Of a stretch of DNA of 64,000 nucleotides, positions 35,965-46,860 are shown piece by piece. The position numbers and the translations under genes were made by a program. The first letter of the stretch is position 1. Each line of letters begins with the position of its first letter. The stretch comes from Hirsutella rhossiliensis. Taxonomy: Eukaryota; Ascomycota; Sordariomycetes; Hypocreales; Ophiocordycipitaceae. The notes beneath the pieces are model-generated. The model saw nothing but the letters and a program-made list of their open reading frames with translations. It did no database searches and was not told the origin of the DNA. The DNA is taken from the NCBI RefSeq assembly GCF_020360975.1, contig NW_025408669.1:7130001-7194000 (forward strand), in the 5' to 3' direction.

Positions 35965-36021
35965 GGCTCTAGTTAATGGGCCCTTGGTTTTCCTTATCGG
36001 GCCCTTAAAGTGTGGCTAAAA
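35965..36021 (+). repeat. Left terminal inverted repeat of MITE
   Basis: 57 bp pairing with 36581-36637. It carries the three AT variants at mismatched positions, two of them in TpG-to-TpA (RIP-type) context. Confidence 0.85.
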
Positions 36022-36580
36022 TAGTCACATGACTGTCGCGTCCCTTTCCCCGCCAAAACATTAGCCGCCAACTGTGAAAAGCTGTCAATACGGCCTCCAC
36101 AGTGCACGCCCCCACTTGTGGGTGAGCCAAAGCGAATCCCAAAGTGGAGGCGGGCACGAGTAGTCAATGGTGCATCCAGCTAGAACGCGACAAAGTTGAC
36201 AACGCGCATACAACGCACGCCAACGTACGAACGCACGAACGCATACCAAGGTGAGGGCATCCCCAACGCACCAACGCCGCACCGATGAAGTCACCTTTCC
36301 GCCGCAAGTTCGAGACCTGGCAAGCTGCTGCAGAGAGCGCCGTAGCTGCATTACGGAGCGAGAGCCTAATCAGGGACTGTGTCGTTGTAGCGACGTAGCC
36401 TCGGGCATATGTTCCACGAGCCTGTTCAATTGCCTCACTCATTGACATTACATTAAGCACCCTACTTTTAACGGCTCTACGTGAAATGCAGTTATGCTGT
36501 CGGGCCTATGACGCCGGCAAATGTGTGCACCGGCGCGCGTGCAAGCAAAGCCGCAAAGTAGGTTTGACAGTCCGCCACAC

Positions 36581-36637
36581 TTTCAGCCACACTTCAAGGG
36601 CCCGATAAGGAAAGCCAAGGGCCCATTAACTAGAGCC
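36581..36637 (-). repeat. Right terminal inverted repeat of MITE
   Basis: Reverse complement matches 35965-36021 at 54 of 57 positions. It is followed directly by the target duplication copy TATAAGAT (36638-36645). Confidence 0.85.
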
Positions 36638-38694
36638 TATAAGATCTGTTGTTACCCGCCTTATGTCCCCTTTCAATCAATGACAGCAGGCTCAATGTTC
36701 CTTCCACCTACTTCGCGACTCGCGTTTGATACCCTCGTTAAATATCAATCTTAACAAGTTCGAAGTCTATAATTGGACAACCCGGGGTTCGAGTCCCGAA
36801 GAGACTACTTGCAAGTGAGTCCTGAGCCCAGCTCCAACGCTCCATGTATTTTATTAAATATCCACGCTGGTCTCGCGCCTTGCTCACTGCTGGCTCTTTC
36901 GCGGATGAAAAGCTTGGACGAACTGAGCAAGGCGACTATCGCAAGGAAAGCCAGCCTCCTAGAAGGCATTCGTCTTGTATAGGCACAGAAGCCTCTGAAT
37001 CTATTTTTACGCCTAGACGTTTGTCAGTGATTGAACGCATCCTGTATTCCACTTTACCTTCTCGCCAGGCACCATCGACCTCAAACTCCAGGATTAAACG
37101 GCGTCCTGTTCCACCTTGGACTTTCTCTCTTCCTGTTCGTTACTAATACACATGCCTGTATTCGTGTTTTCTCCGACTTTGCGGATTGTATAGCCGAAGT
37201 CTGGTTTTCCAACTTTGACTGCACAAGCGGATCAAGACATTGGCCCCTGATCATTGTCTCATAGATGGCGTTTTCAAACGACTCCTTGCATCTGCCATGT
37301 TAAGTGACACCTGACGGACCAGGGCAGTATTACAAATAAAGCCTGCGCGAATGGGCATGCCATGGCGTGTAATACATGCAGGCTATCATGATGGGATATC
37401 ATATGTGCTCTGCATGCCACTTGGGTCATCGGGAGCTGAGAGAACATTGAAACCAGGTTTGCCTAGAATGCACTAGTCAAACGTGTTGCAGGGAACCCCA
37501 TGATTGGGAAAACCGAGATAAGTCAGCCTGGACGGCGGCACGAGCCCTTAAGGTGTTATGGGGGTTTGCACCCTGTGTGTTGTTGATGCGGAATGTATAT
37601 GATGGTCCCGCGCCATGCGATGCGCGATGCGCACTTTCCTTTCTCTTACGCCTTGTAGAACATTAACTCTTCTGTTCGTCCTATCATATGTGATCCCCTC
37701 GTTTAAAACCGTTATATGTTTAATAAGCTTGGCTTATTCTATATAGATGCTTAATTGTTTGATTTCCATCCTCTATTCCTCTCTTTCCAACCCGTCTAAT
37801 GCTCCCTTCCTTCTCTCTATGCTTCCTTCCTCGTCAGGCTTGCCGTCAGGTACGTTGTCAGGCTCGGATCAGGCACACACGCCTGCCAGCCTCACCTACT
37901 GTTCTACAGCTAGCTCTACCGCCTCATTCTACCGACAGCGTTGCCCTCATGCAGTCAGCCTCTTCAGCTGACGCTCTGTGCTGACTGTAGCTGGTCGGGC
38001 AGTAGGCTCTTAAACCGACGGATCCAATGATCGTGATCTTCGCATCACAGTAAGACGCAGTTGTCGGAGACTCCTAACGCTTCCGACGCTGCAACCGCTG
38101 GTGCCCATACACGTGGCAGCTGCTACCGCAGGTAGCTGTTGGCAGTCAATCTCTCTCCCAACACGACAGTGACGACACCAACAGTACATTCCAACGATAA
38201 AAAATCTTTACAGGCAGAGCTGTGGTCCTCCAAGCCACTGTGACATTATCGCGAAGGGTAAGCACCAGATAACGGAAGTGTTGCACAAGTACGAGGTAGT
38301 TAAACCGACCTAGGAGACGTAGTTAGACCACGGACTATCTGGCTTTACATATATTTTGATTAGCACAGGGATCTTTTCCCCCCAGAGACTGGCATTTCCG
38401 CACGCTTGTTTTGGCCGCACCCACGGCCCAGTGAAGCTTCCTAGCATACGGTGGAGTTTAACACATCGTCTAATATAGCTGTGCAGCACTACCATCTACG
38501 CATGCAAACTCATAGAATCAAAGATACCGGGTGCTTTACCTCAAAGAAATACAATCACCCGTAGGTTCTGGGTGGATAACGACCCGAAGTCCTGCTGCGC
38601 ATGGCCATGTCTTCCTAGGTGGCAGGTTGTTGGCAAGTGATCTTCCTGATATATCTCTCCACATGTACAAGATTCAGTCGAAAGCCACACCATC
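36638..38694. other. 2-kb intergenic region, no gene seen
   Basis: AT-leaning sequence with only short frames. A GGTTCGAGTCC box near 36786-36796 resembles a tRNA T-arm / B box but the rest of a tRNA cannot be folded around it. Nothing else is supported. Confidence 0.4.
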
Positions 38695-39598
38695 TTAATA
38701 GTCATCGTCTTCCTCGTCGCCGTAACCAGGACGACTGTCTTCAAGCCCTTCCTCATAAGCGTCTTCGTACTTATCTTCTTGGCGGCGCAAAGCACCTCCT
38801 ACAAGGGCGCTACCGACGGCTCCGACAGCCAGTCCACCTGCAGCGCCAAGCAACAACCCGCTCTTTCCGCTCTTCTTTGCCTCAGGTACCGCGGCACCCG
38901 AATTCTCCGAAGCATTAGTGGGCTGTCGAGGTTGCATCTGCTGGGGGGGTGGTTGAGGGCTATACCCAGGTTGCGCCTGGGTGTATTTTCCCGCTTCTCC
39001 TGCGGGGAAATATCCTCCTTGGCTTTGAGGAGTGTTTACGGCTGGTTGCTGGGGCAGGTATCCACTTTGTCCGTAAGCGGTATTCTGCGAACTAGGGGAG
39101 TACACGTCCCTAGACATGTCGGAGTGTCGAGTGTCGGACGGCATAGCTGGAGGCGGTGGCGGCGGCGGTGGAGGTGGTGGTGAATGAGCCGTCGGAACCT
39201 CCCATTGTGTCCGGTTCGTTGACTGCTCTACATAGTACCATCTTTGCTGTTGCTGGTCAAACAGAGTTGTCCATCCCATTGGCAATGTCGGCTTGTCAGG
39301 CGTGGATGGGGTTTGGTAGAGTGGTTGCGGCGGCGCGGGAGGAGTGGCGGCATAGTACTGCGTGGGAGGGGGTCCTCCTTGACTGACTTGGCTTGGGGGC
39401 TGCTGGTACCCGTAGCCAGGCTGCTGGACTGAGAATAGGAGCGAGCTGTAAGCAGGAAGTTATTAAAGATGCGAGATGATGGTGGGCCTAACCAGGAGGT
39501 GCTTGATAGTATTGGGGGGGTTGCTGCTGGCCACCGTCCCTTTTGTTGCCGAGGCCAAGGCTTTCGAACTGATTGCCGATGCGGTTCATGAACGACAT
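38695..39598 (-). CDS. WW-domain protein with Pro/Gln-rich linker
   Basis: About 279 aa in two exons, 39598-39493 and 39428-38695; intron 39429-39492 has GTTAGG donor and CTCAG acceptor. The start MSFMNRIGNQFESLGLGNKR is conserved-looking. After a Gln/Pro/Tyr-rich stretch, a WW domain lies at about residues 84-113 (LPMGWTTLFDQQQQRWYYVE followed by STNRTQWEVP) with both signature Trp and the Tyr pair; WW domains bind proline motifs. A poly-Pro run, a long Gln/Pro linker, a Gly/Ala-rich hydrophobic segment (GLLLGAAGGLAVGAVGSALV) and an acidic tail follow. The Gly/Ala segment may insert into or contact membranes. Exact role unknown. Confidence 0.85.
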
Positions 39599-40799
39599 GG
39601 CTGGCTAAGTGTGATGGTACAGGAAATTGTATGGATGACTGGCGACACGGAGTACAAGTCCAATATTTGCAAGCCAAGGCAGAGGAAGCCAGTATGGATA
39701 TTAATTTTGTCAGAATAGCAGGCCAGATCAGTTCAAGAGCGAATAGTTGCCAGCAGCGACTATTTGTAGAATTGAATCCCGCCCGAGAAAGGGAACGGAG
39801 CCATAAAAGGGGTTTTTTTTTTCATTAACTACGCCGGTTAGGCTATGCCGGGGCTGAAGGTACCGTGTTTTTTTTGTTTCCGCAGTGTCCTACCTGAGGG
39901 AAATAAGCATCAAGTCTCACTCGGTGAACATCCGGCGCCTCGGCTAAGCCACGCAGTGTTGGTCTTCCCACAGGGGCCCAGGCTCGAAGACATGGGCACA
40001 TGCGTCGACTCGAATCCTCGTCAGGGGTCTTTTGTCGTGGCGCAGCACACATACGTCAGCCAATATTGATTAAACCGCGGGAGTCGCTGCCGGTGTGTGG
40101 AGGCGCAGTGAGACATGGCCAATGCCGTGAGGAAAGGAACCAGAGTTGTGTAGACGGGGGTTGCAGGGCAGCAGCCACTAATGCAGTGGTGCTGAAGTGC
40201 GGGTCTAAGCCCCCCCCTATCGTCTCGCAGCAATGCCTTTCTGTATCCGTAGGTTTTTCATAGATTACTTCCGTATTACTTCCGTAGGGCAGAATGCTCT
40301 ACACTGTTGATAGAACATGTCAAATCCCCTGAGTCTTATTTTATTACTCGAAATATGATAATATAAACCCTGATTTGTAGAGCTAGAGGCCTCACCTCTA
40401 CGGGAGCCTGCAGCAAGTTAGCCCTGTCACCTGTGCATGCTTCTCTACAGTTAACTGCATTCGTTGTGACAGAAACACGCAGTAATTTGGGGTAATAGTT
40501 AAAAGAAAAGTAGTGAATATAAGAAAGACTTAAAGCTATCTATATATAGTTTCGAGGCTTTTTATAAAAGTAGAAATCCAGATCTTTCAATAGTATCTTA
40601 AGCAATAGGAGTAACCTTCTCCAAGGATTTTCCCAAGAAAGGTAGTGTTAATTTAGTTATATCTTTTAGAATTGTCTCCGAACAATATATAAAGCTTGGA
40701 AAGGTTGGCTGCTTTTTGACTGGCACGTACTTGTCGAAGAAAATGCGCTTCTAGTTAGAAAACAAGGTGTATATTGCAGAGTCTCTAACCTAGAAAGGG
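39599..40799. other. Intergenic region, AT-rich in right half
   Basis: No gene supported. A T-run lies at about 39813-39822 and an AT-rich block at about 40480-40690. Confidence 0.4.
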
Positions 40800-41040
40800 T
40801 TTTCCTTATCATTCGGCTTCTAGGACTCCGAACTTTATTATTGAGGGTAACAGCCTCATCCAAATGAGGAGAGCCTTGGACTTCCATCTCCATGGCACCC
40901 GGGCCGCCCCGTAGGTCCGTCCACAGCCCTCTCTCCAAGCCCGCAAGACCACCAAACCCGCGAAACACCATGAGATTCTTGGGGATATGAAGGGTGCTCA
41001 GCTGCTCCGGGGAAAGCAAGGCATCTCCTCTGCCCGCCAT
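40800..41040 (-). pseudogene. P-type Ca2+-ATPase N-terminal fragment
   Basis: The minus frame starting at 41040 reads LSPEQLSTLHIPKNL and then FRGFGGLAGLERGLWTDLRG. This matches the N-terminal pattern of fungal PMC1-type calcium ATPases (a ...NPKSL...GGL.GLE.GLRTD... region before the first membrane segment). Family identity is from memory of the motif, not a search. Similarity ends within about 80 codons; nothing resembling the membrane helices, the phosphorylation motif DKTGT or the rest of the 1000-residue enzyme follows. It is therefore a gene fragment, probably left by an ectopic duplication. Confidence 0.4.
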
Positions 41041-42481
41041 TGGAGCATTGCCAATTTGTAAGACTCAAAAGAGATTGGGGAAATGGGTATCGCTCGCTAG
41101 TAAGAAACGAGAAGCCGTGGTGGACAGTATCAATCCAGGGCGCCCCATTTGCCGGCGGTATATAAAATGGAGAGCATGTGTGGGAGTCCCAAGGAGAGGT
41201 CTGGACACGAGCGGTGTATTAGCGCTTCAGAGCTGTCAATAAGATTCAGCCCCCACGTAGCCATGCCTACCAGGGACAAACGGCAGGCTGGAACACAGCC
41301 ACGGCACTGCCACATATTCACTGGTTGAAAGCCTGCACCATTGATGACAGATGCTGGCGTGGGTGACTGAAACTCACCAGGGCTCGAGCTGACAAGATCT
41401 CTTGGTGCCGGCTTCTTTGCGCCATGCCATGGAACGCGGACTTCAACCATGACCTTAATGAGCGGATGGGTCAAGACTTTGATAGTTTGACGGGTAAGGT
41501 TATCCCCCTCGTTGACCCCAACCCCTGAGATGGGCCACCTACAGATGTACTTAATTGCGGGCATGCATCCTTTCCTCATAAATTTTGAACGTCTGTTTCC
41601 CCCTCAAGCGAGTGTTGCCAACAGGCGCCCCCGTCTTGACAGGCATGAAGTCAAATACCGGGACAAACCATCAGAGCAACAGGATACTCACAGAATTACT
41701 TGTTTCCTTGATGACCAGATGATCCAGAGGTCTGTGAAGACGTTAAATACTCTCATTACCCTTAGCCGAAACGACGTTGAAGCTGGGCCGCGGGCAATAA
41801 GGCTTCCCTGCACATGTGGCGTAGCCCAAGAGTTCTTTTTGTTGTCCGCACACGCAAACCATGAAAGAGGTAATGAATAATGGGTTGGTGATGATGTCGC
41901 TAGCTACAGAAGAAACGAAAGGCCAGGTCTTATTTAGACATTACTGTGGAGTCGTCGTGAGCACGGATAGAGATATCTAGTCTCCTCCGACCCTTTCCTC
42001 GCGGGAAAGCGTCTCGGGCAACTACATGGCGTGCCATGTCGTTTCCCCATCCGCCTGGACGCCCTACGTTGGCCTGATAGCCCCCCCCTTTATATTTCGC
42101 ATTGGAGATCGCCGCTTCCACTGAGTGGGCGGATGCACAGACACCCGGGGAGGGGAGTGGACTTGAAGTCAACCGGCCGCATGGCTCGTGCCGGATATGG
42201 GCGCGGCCTTCAAGCGTCTCGGCTTCGACAGGACTACTTGATTTGCTTTTCATTTCATAAGAGCCCCGTAGCACGAGAAATGATTGTCTATGGTCTGAAC
42301 ACGGACGAAATCGACGGCGTCCTGGAATACGAAGGGTACAAAATCGCCCACAAATAACATACACTCTCCTCAATCGCTTCAACGCCTCAACCGCCTAACC
42401 TTTTCGGCTTAGCCAGCGTCGAGCAAATCGAACCGGCAGCCTCCTGCCTTATCTCTCCCCACCCCCCAATGCTCATTCCCA
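41041..42481. other. Intergenic region, no gene seen
   Basis: Open frames at 41130-41579 (-), 41512-41880 (+) and 41930-42382 (-) show no domain, no splice continuation and no consistent codon preference. Confidence 0.4.
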
Positions 42482-42709
42482 TCAGCTTGGTGGATGGACC
42501 GTTTGCATAACCGCAACGGGTGGTTTTGACGGCGGACCGGTGTATGTTGGTGGCGGAGCGTAGTTGATAAAAGGGGGCGGAGGCTCGACTTGCTCAATAT
42601 CGTTATTCCGCTTCTTCCGCTGTCGAATGACGATGATGGCAAAGGCGATGAAGACGATGAGAACGATGGGGATAATGACGAGCTTGACTGCGGTTCCTAA
42701 CATGCCCAT
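42482..42709 (-). CDS. Small single-pass membrane protein
   Basis: A 75-aa protein from ATG 42709. It has a short N terminus, one long hydrophobic helix (about residues 7-27, VKLVIIPIVLIVFIAFAIIV), a basic stop-transfer stretch (RQRKKR) and a Pro/Tyr-rich tail (PPPPFINYAPPPTYTGPP). The helix followed by basic residues predicts the Pro-rich tail in the cytosol; its PPxY-like sequences could bind WW domains. An upstream in-frame TTG at 42751 is not used. Function unknown. Confidence 0.6.
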   Translation of the reverse strand: MGMLGTAVKLVIIPIVLIVFIAFAIIVIRQRKKRNNDIEQVEPPPPFINYAPPPTYTGPPSKPPVAVMQTVHPPS

Positions 42710-44484
42710 GCTGAATCGAGTTTCTACCTCGGCTTGTAAGAATTGCGGCAAAAAGAAACGCGTTGATGTGAGTATAAAGTGCGGTTGAGTGGCATAAGGA
42801 TGTCAGTCCCTCCTCGGATTCTTGAAAAGTAGTGGCGACGAGGTGCCATAATATATCAGCCACCTGCCCTATGTTTCCGGCGAACCAACCGCTGCGTAGC
42901 CATACGGCAAGACTATTGATCTAACTCGAAGGATTGACGCCACGGCAGAATCATGTTGCAATTCGAGCATGCACGACATCCGGTTCTCATTGGCCAAGAA
43001 AACCAGCGCTTCTGTGAAGCAGCCAAGGGGGGGCCGTTAGCTGGCCTGCTCTAAGAGGTGCACCAATGTCACCCAGCCGGCGCTTAGAATCCGGTCTTCC
43101 GAAGAATATGGTCGTGTCGAAGTCGCGAGTAGGCTACGCCCATAAGAGGACGTCCAATGATAGAGGGGGGTTGCTGTGCCCCCCTGCGCGGAGTGAGGGG
43201 TACAGGGGAGCCAACCTGTGCTGGGTTGCGCAAATAGCCTTAAGTAACGAAAGTTTTGAGGTCGAAGGTGACATACTGATGGTGTCAAAGAGTTCGGGAG
43301 ATCAAGAAAACAGAACGAGGAGCAGGGGGGGAGGGAAGCGCCGGGGACGCCCCGACGTACAGGGACAAAGACTCCTGAGAATCACGGGCAAGGGGGGAAA
43401 AGGCACCAGCGGCCAATTATGACCGCCTTTGAAGCTTGAAAGAACGGTCGACGGAACGCAGAGGCAAAGGCAAAAAAGAGGCACAGGGCTCGAGGAAAGA
43501 AGAGAAAATTATGGGTCTCGCAGGGCTCAAGGCAAGCGGCGGATCTAGACCGTTCCTATTCACCCAAATCCGCACCAGCCCATGCAACTCCACGCAAGCA
43601 CTGTGGCGATGCCCGGCATTCTGTTGGCTCCCATTGGCTTCGACTTAATCCAGTGTCCGATCAGCAATCGGCTGCTGTCATTTGCATCCGTTACAAGATG
43701 CCGGCACCGCGGTGTGCATTGAGGTCTCGGCCATTGCTGCCGTAGTTGTCCACATCCTGGCCCTTAAGGGGGGGTTGGAGGACCAATGTGCTTCGCTTGA
43801 CGACGACAGTGCCGGCCATGGGGCAGATCTTACCTCTTGGCCGGCATCAGTTTGCCGACAGCGGAGCCGTGACCTTGTGGTCGGGTCACTCAGTGCCACT
43901 TGGGCCACTGCTAACGCACAAGGTCTCTGTATTACTTCAGGAGAATCTCGGGCATTCCGTTTGGGGCGGTCTTATGCCAAGAAGGAGAGCTGCACGGCGG
44001 TGAGCACCGACCACCCTTGGCGACTTACGACCGTGCAGATGAATGTGAGCCGCCCGGGTTCAGAAGAGGGGTGGATCCAAAGAGGCATTTCATTATGCAT
44101 CAAGTCAATGGTCGACGCTCCCCGGGCAACCTCGGTCTCCTAAGTGTCGCCCATCAGAAGCCGGCATCGGCCGTGCTGAGCTGAGCTCGCTGATCTCATC
44201 ACCGGGTGACCGCGACTTTGCTAGGGAAATTTTCAATGTCGACGAATTTTCGGACAAAAGCTCCCATTTGGGTTATTCCCCTTGAGTATAATAACGGAAG
44301 GGGGGGTAAAGGGGAATGCGGGGAGCTTTTGTGCAAATAGAGATTTGTCTCCGAGCGAAGATCAGTTGTCTTGAAACACCCCAATAGCTGACCGGGCTCG
44401 TTTTCGTATTGGGATGCATGCTAGCATAGATATTGGGCACCATCCAGACATCACTAGGCGTAGAGCTGAGACAACTACAAAAAC
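42710..44484. other. 1.8-kb intergenic region, no gene seen
   Basis: Plus frames 43066-43422 and 43682-44143 are Arg/Ser/Gly-rich without a domain. No splice-supported gene found. Confidence 0.4.
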
Positions 44485-45573
44485 ATGGCCCTGCCACATC
44501 TCATATTATCACGAGCAAAATTCATAATGTATTATTATCTCTATCCCATCACTGTCGCCTTATATATTTTTGGCCAGTATCCCGAATGGCGAGATGGCGC
44601 TTTTATCTTAACCCACGATGCTGCGTCACTGTTGCGCTGGCTTTCCTCTCGTAACTTCCCAGATATCGCGGCGGAATCGATGATCAGAGAACCCGCTGAG
44701 CAATTCCTCGCTTCGATTTGGCTGCCGCCCGGGACCTTCGATTTCACACCTAGAGCTAGGGCGCTCTTTTCCACGGGAAAAATCGGCTCGGAATCTTATA
44801 AAGCTTACCAAGGGAACCAAATTGGGCATAAGTTGAAAGGCATTGCGAAGGAGCTTTTAATCTCGAACGATCTGCAAATTATCGACGGCAACGGTTCTGG
44901 AGGATTCGCACGAGTCGTACGAGACTTTATCACGCTGAAAATCCACGAGTATAGCAATGATGGAAATGAACACCGCTTTTTTGTCTTCCACCCTGATACT
45001 GCTTGGAGGGGAGCATTTTTACGGCTGGAGGACGTTGAAGGGCCTCTCCCTCCCCAATTCGCAGGCATATGTCACAACTTAGTCGTCCTTTGCAGATGGA
45101 TGCTCTGCGTCAGGGTGGCGCTTGTCGAGGCCATGGGCGACCAAGGCAAGAAGATCCACTTCCATATCCTGATACCGGCATACGAGCCATTGGTCATTCC
45201 GCGACCTTTCAAATTCTTTCATGCTCTGCTTCCTCTTACAGTTGACGGAGCTATCAGTCGGGGTCGTAAACTCGTCTGGCTGAGGATTGTGTCAGGTTCG
45301 GCAGGCTTGTTGAGAGATGTTGGGGCGATTTTACCGCCTAGTCATTTCCGTGCACAGAGGAGGGCATGTGTTGTTGTTTTAGGAGCCTGGTTGGTCACGA
45401 TGCCCGCACTCGTATTGGCCGGCAAACTCATTTGTCCCCCTGGCGCTCCTCTTATGGCAGGTCTACTTCTCCATATAGCGATCCATGGTTGCTCTTTGGC
45501 CCTGTCGATTTGGATAAATGGAGCAGTAAAGGATCATTACCTTCGGGAAGAACCACCTGCAATTCTTGGCTAA
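44485..45573 (+). CDS. Unidentified protein with C-terminal membrane segments
   Basis: Single-exon frame of 362 aa with a good start context (AAAACATGG). I do not recognise the family. The N-terminal part is mixed alpha/beta in character. Residues about 295-350 contain two likely membrane helices (CVVVLGAWLVTMPALVLAG and MAGLLLHIAIHGCSLALSIW). No signal peptide is obvious. Its length and uninterrupted frame in a repeat-rich neighbourhood support a real accessory gene. No introns suggested. Confidence 0.6.
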   Translation: MALPHLILSRAKFIMYYYLYPITVALYIFGQYPEWRDGAFILTHDAASLLRWLSSRNFPDIAAESMIREPAEQFLASIWLPPGTFDFTPRARALFSTGKIGSESYKAYQGNQIGHKLKGIAKELLISNDLQIIDGNGSGGFARVVRDFITLKIHEYSNDGNEHRFFVFHPDTAWRGAFLRLEDVEGPLPPQFAGICHNLVVLCRWMLCVRVALVEAMGDQGKKIHFHILIPAYEPLVIPRPFKFFHALLPLTVDGAISRGRKLVWLRIVSGSAGLLRDVGAILPPSHFRAQRRACVVVLGAWLVTMPALVLAGKLICPPGAPLMAGLLLHIAIHGCSLALSIWINGAVKDHYLREEPPAILG

Positions 45574-46429
45574 GCTTTGGTCTCTTCTTTTCTCGCTATG
45601 AGAGCATGCAAGGGCGGAAAAGGGGAGAATGTGAGAGAGAATATTCGCCAACTAAATATGTGCCCATGAAGGGATATATTCTCAATTAGGAGGTTAGAGA
45701 GTCCATTCTTCAGAAGTGTCAAGAGGGAGGAGTCTTGAACATATGCAGCTGCACTATGTCGAGGTCCTATAGACCCTCTCACACGCCAAACTGCCACTCT
45801 GACAGCGACTTTGAAATTATTAAAATCATTTGCAAATCAAGGCACCCAAAGCCAACTTGCCATATGGACGGCCACGGATGGGGAAAGTCTGTCTTCGGTA
45901 TGTGGAGACGGCTCTGGTGAGTTGCCAGCTGGCCGTCAGGTTGTCGCCGGGGTGTGTCTCTGTGTGTGCTTTTGGGAATAGATGCTTCCAAGGGATTGAA
46001 GGCTGGGCCGCCGAGTCTCGGGCGCTCGACGGGGAAAATAGATGTATGCGGGGTGATGGGTTGAAGCAACCTTGGTTTTTGGCTGGCAGGGGCGCGCAAG
46101 GTCGACATGGTGCGCAGGAAACATCAACCAGTGGCGCATAAGACATGCCACATGTGTTTTTAGGCTGCCATGACCGGGCTGCCATGACCGTGCGCCGGCC
46201 GGGGCGCGCGGGGCGAGCGCAGAAAAAGCCCCGGGGTTCGACGGGGACTTTTATCTCCGTACTCCGTGCATCTGCGCAGAGATGCGGGGCAGGCCTGCGC
46301 AGGGGGGGGCGATGCCTCGAATCACGTGCGGCGACATTCCGCCTTCTAGAACCTTGCCTCAAGTTAAGGGGCCTTTTAACCAGTAGGCACGTTTACTTAA
46401 ATATCGGGCAGACCAAAAAGTGGGCTTGT
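45574..46429. other. Intergenic region left of transposase relic
   Basis: No gene supported. The continuous plus frame containing the transposase relic opens at 46145, but its first 95 codons show no similarity I recognise. Confidence 0.4.
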
Positions 46430-46860
46430 TTGGCTGGTCAAGGCCCCCGCATTTATGCGTTGCGCAAGGTACAAGAGCAACGGCAGTTATTATACCAGAA
46501 GCCAAATAGAATGCCCTATAGCCAGACGTTCACACCATGGTATAGACTTCCGTGCTCTCACGCTCTAAAGAAACTAGAAGACGAGAAGCGAGCTCTATCG
46601 CTAGAGCATTTCTATCCGCACTGGCATTTGAAGCGAGATGAGGTTCAGCCGCTCCCTATTTTGGAACCTCGACGAGCTATTGATCGACGTAGTTTGCGTT
46701 GTATTCAGCCAGCGGCAAGCATAAGGCGCGAGCCGTCAGGATTTGAGCTGGTTCAAGGTAGCAGGAGAGCCCCCGGAAAGTGCAGCAGTCGTCATGCACT
46801 AGGTCATATCAAGACGTCAAAGCACTGTCCGTTGAGGGGCAAGGAATCGCCGACACAGGC
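46430..46860 (+). pseudogene. Mutator-like transposase C-terminal relic
   Basis: In the open plus frame 46145-47161, codons from about 46430 on read like the end of fungal Mutator-like (MULE) transposases. FTPWYRLPCSHALKKLEDE is a SWIM-like Cys/His segment, followed by EHFYPHWHLKRDEVQPLPIL, and CSSRHALGHIKTSKHCPLR is a zinc-knuckle-like motif in which one expected Cys is Arg. The catalytic DDE core should lie upstream but 46145-46430 does not resemble it, so only the C-terminal third remains. The frame stays open to 47161, which is unusual for a relic. Confidence 0.6.

Larger units (their letters stand above)
35965..36637. mobile_element. Non-autonomous TIR transposon (MITE), 673 bp
   Basis: The ends are a 57-bp inverted repeat: 35965-36021 and the reverse complement of 36581-36637, both starting GGCTCTAGTTAATGGGCCC. 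By hand alignment there are three mismatches, at TIR positions 24, 43 and 54. At each, the left copy has T or A where the right has C or G. The element is flanked by a perfect 8-bp direct repeat, TATAAGAT, at 35957-35964 and 36638-36645. The interior (about 560 bp) has no transposase frame. An 8-bp duplication fits hAT- or Mutator-type elements; long TIRs favour Mutator-like. A Mutator-like transposase relic lies 10 kb to the right, but I see no matching ends around it. Confidence 0.85.

Noticed and set aside
36762..36804. tRNA-like B box (GGTTCGAGTCC)
   Set aside because: The T-arm stem pairs over only four bases and no D-arm, anticodon arm or complete acceptor stem can be formed; at most a short tRNA-derived relic.
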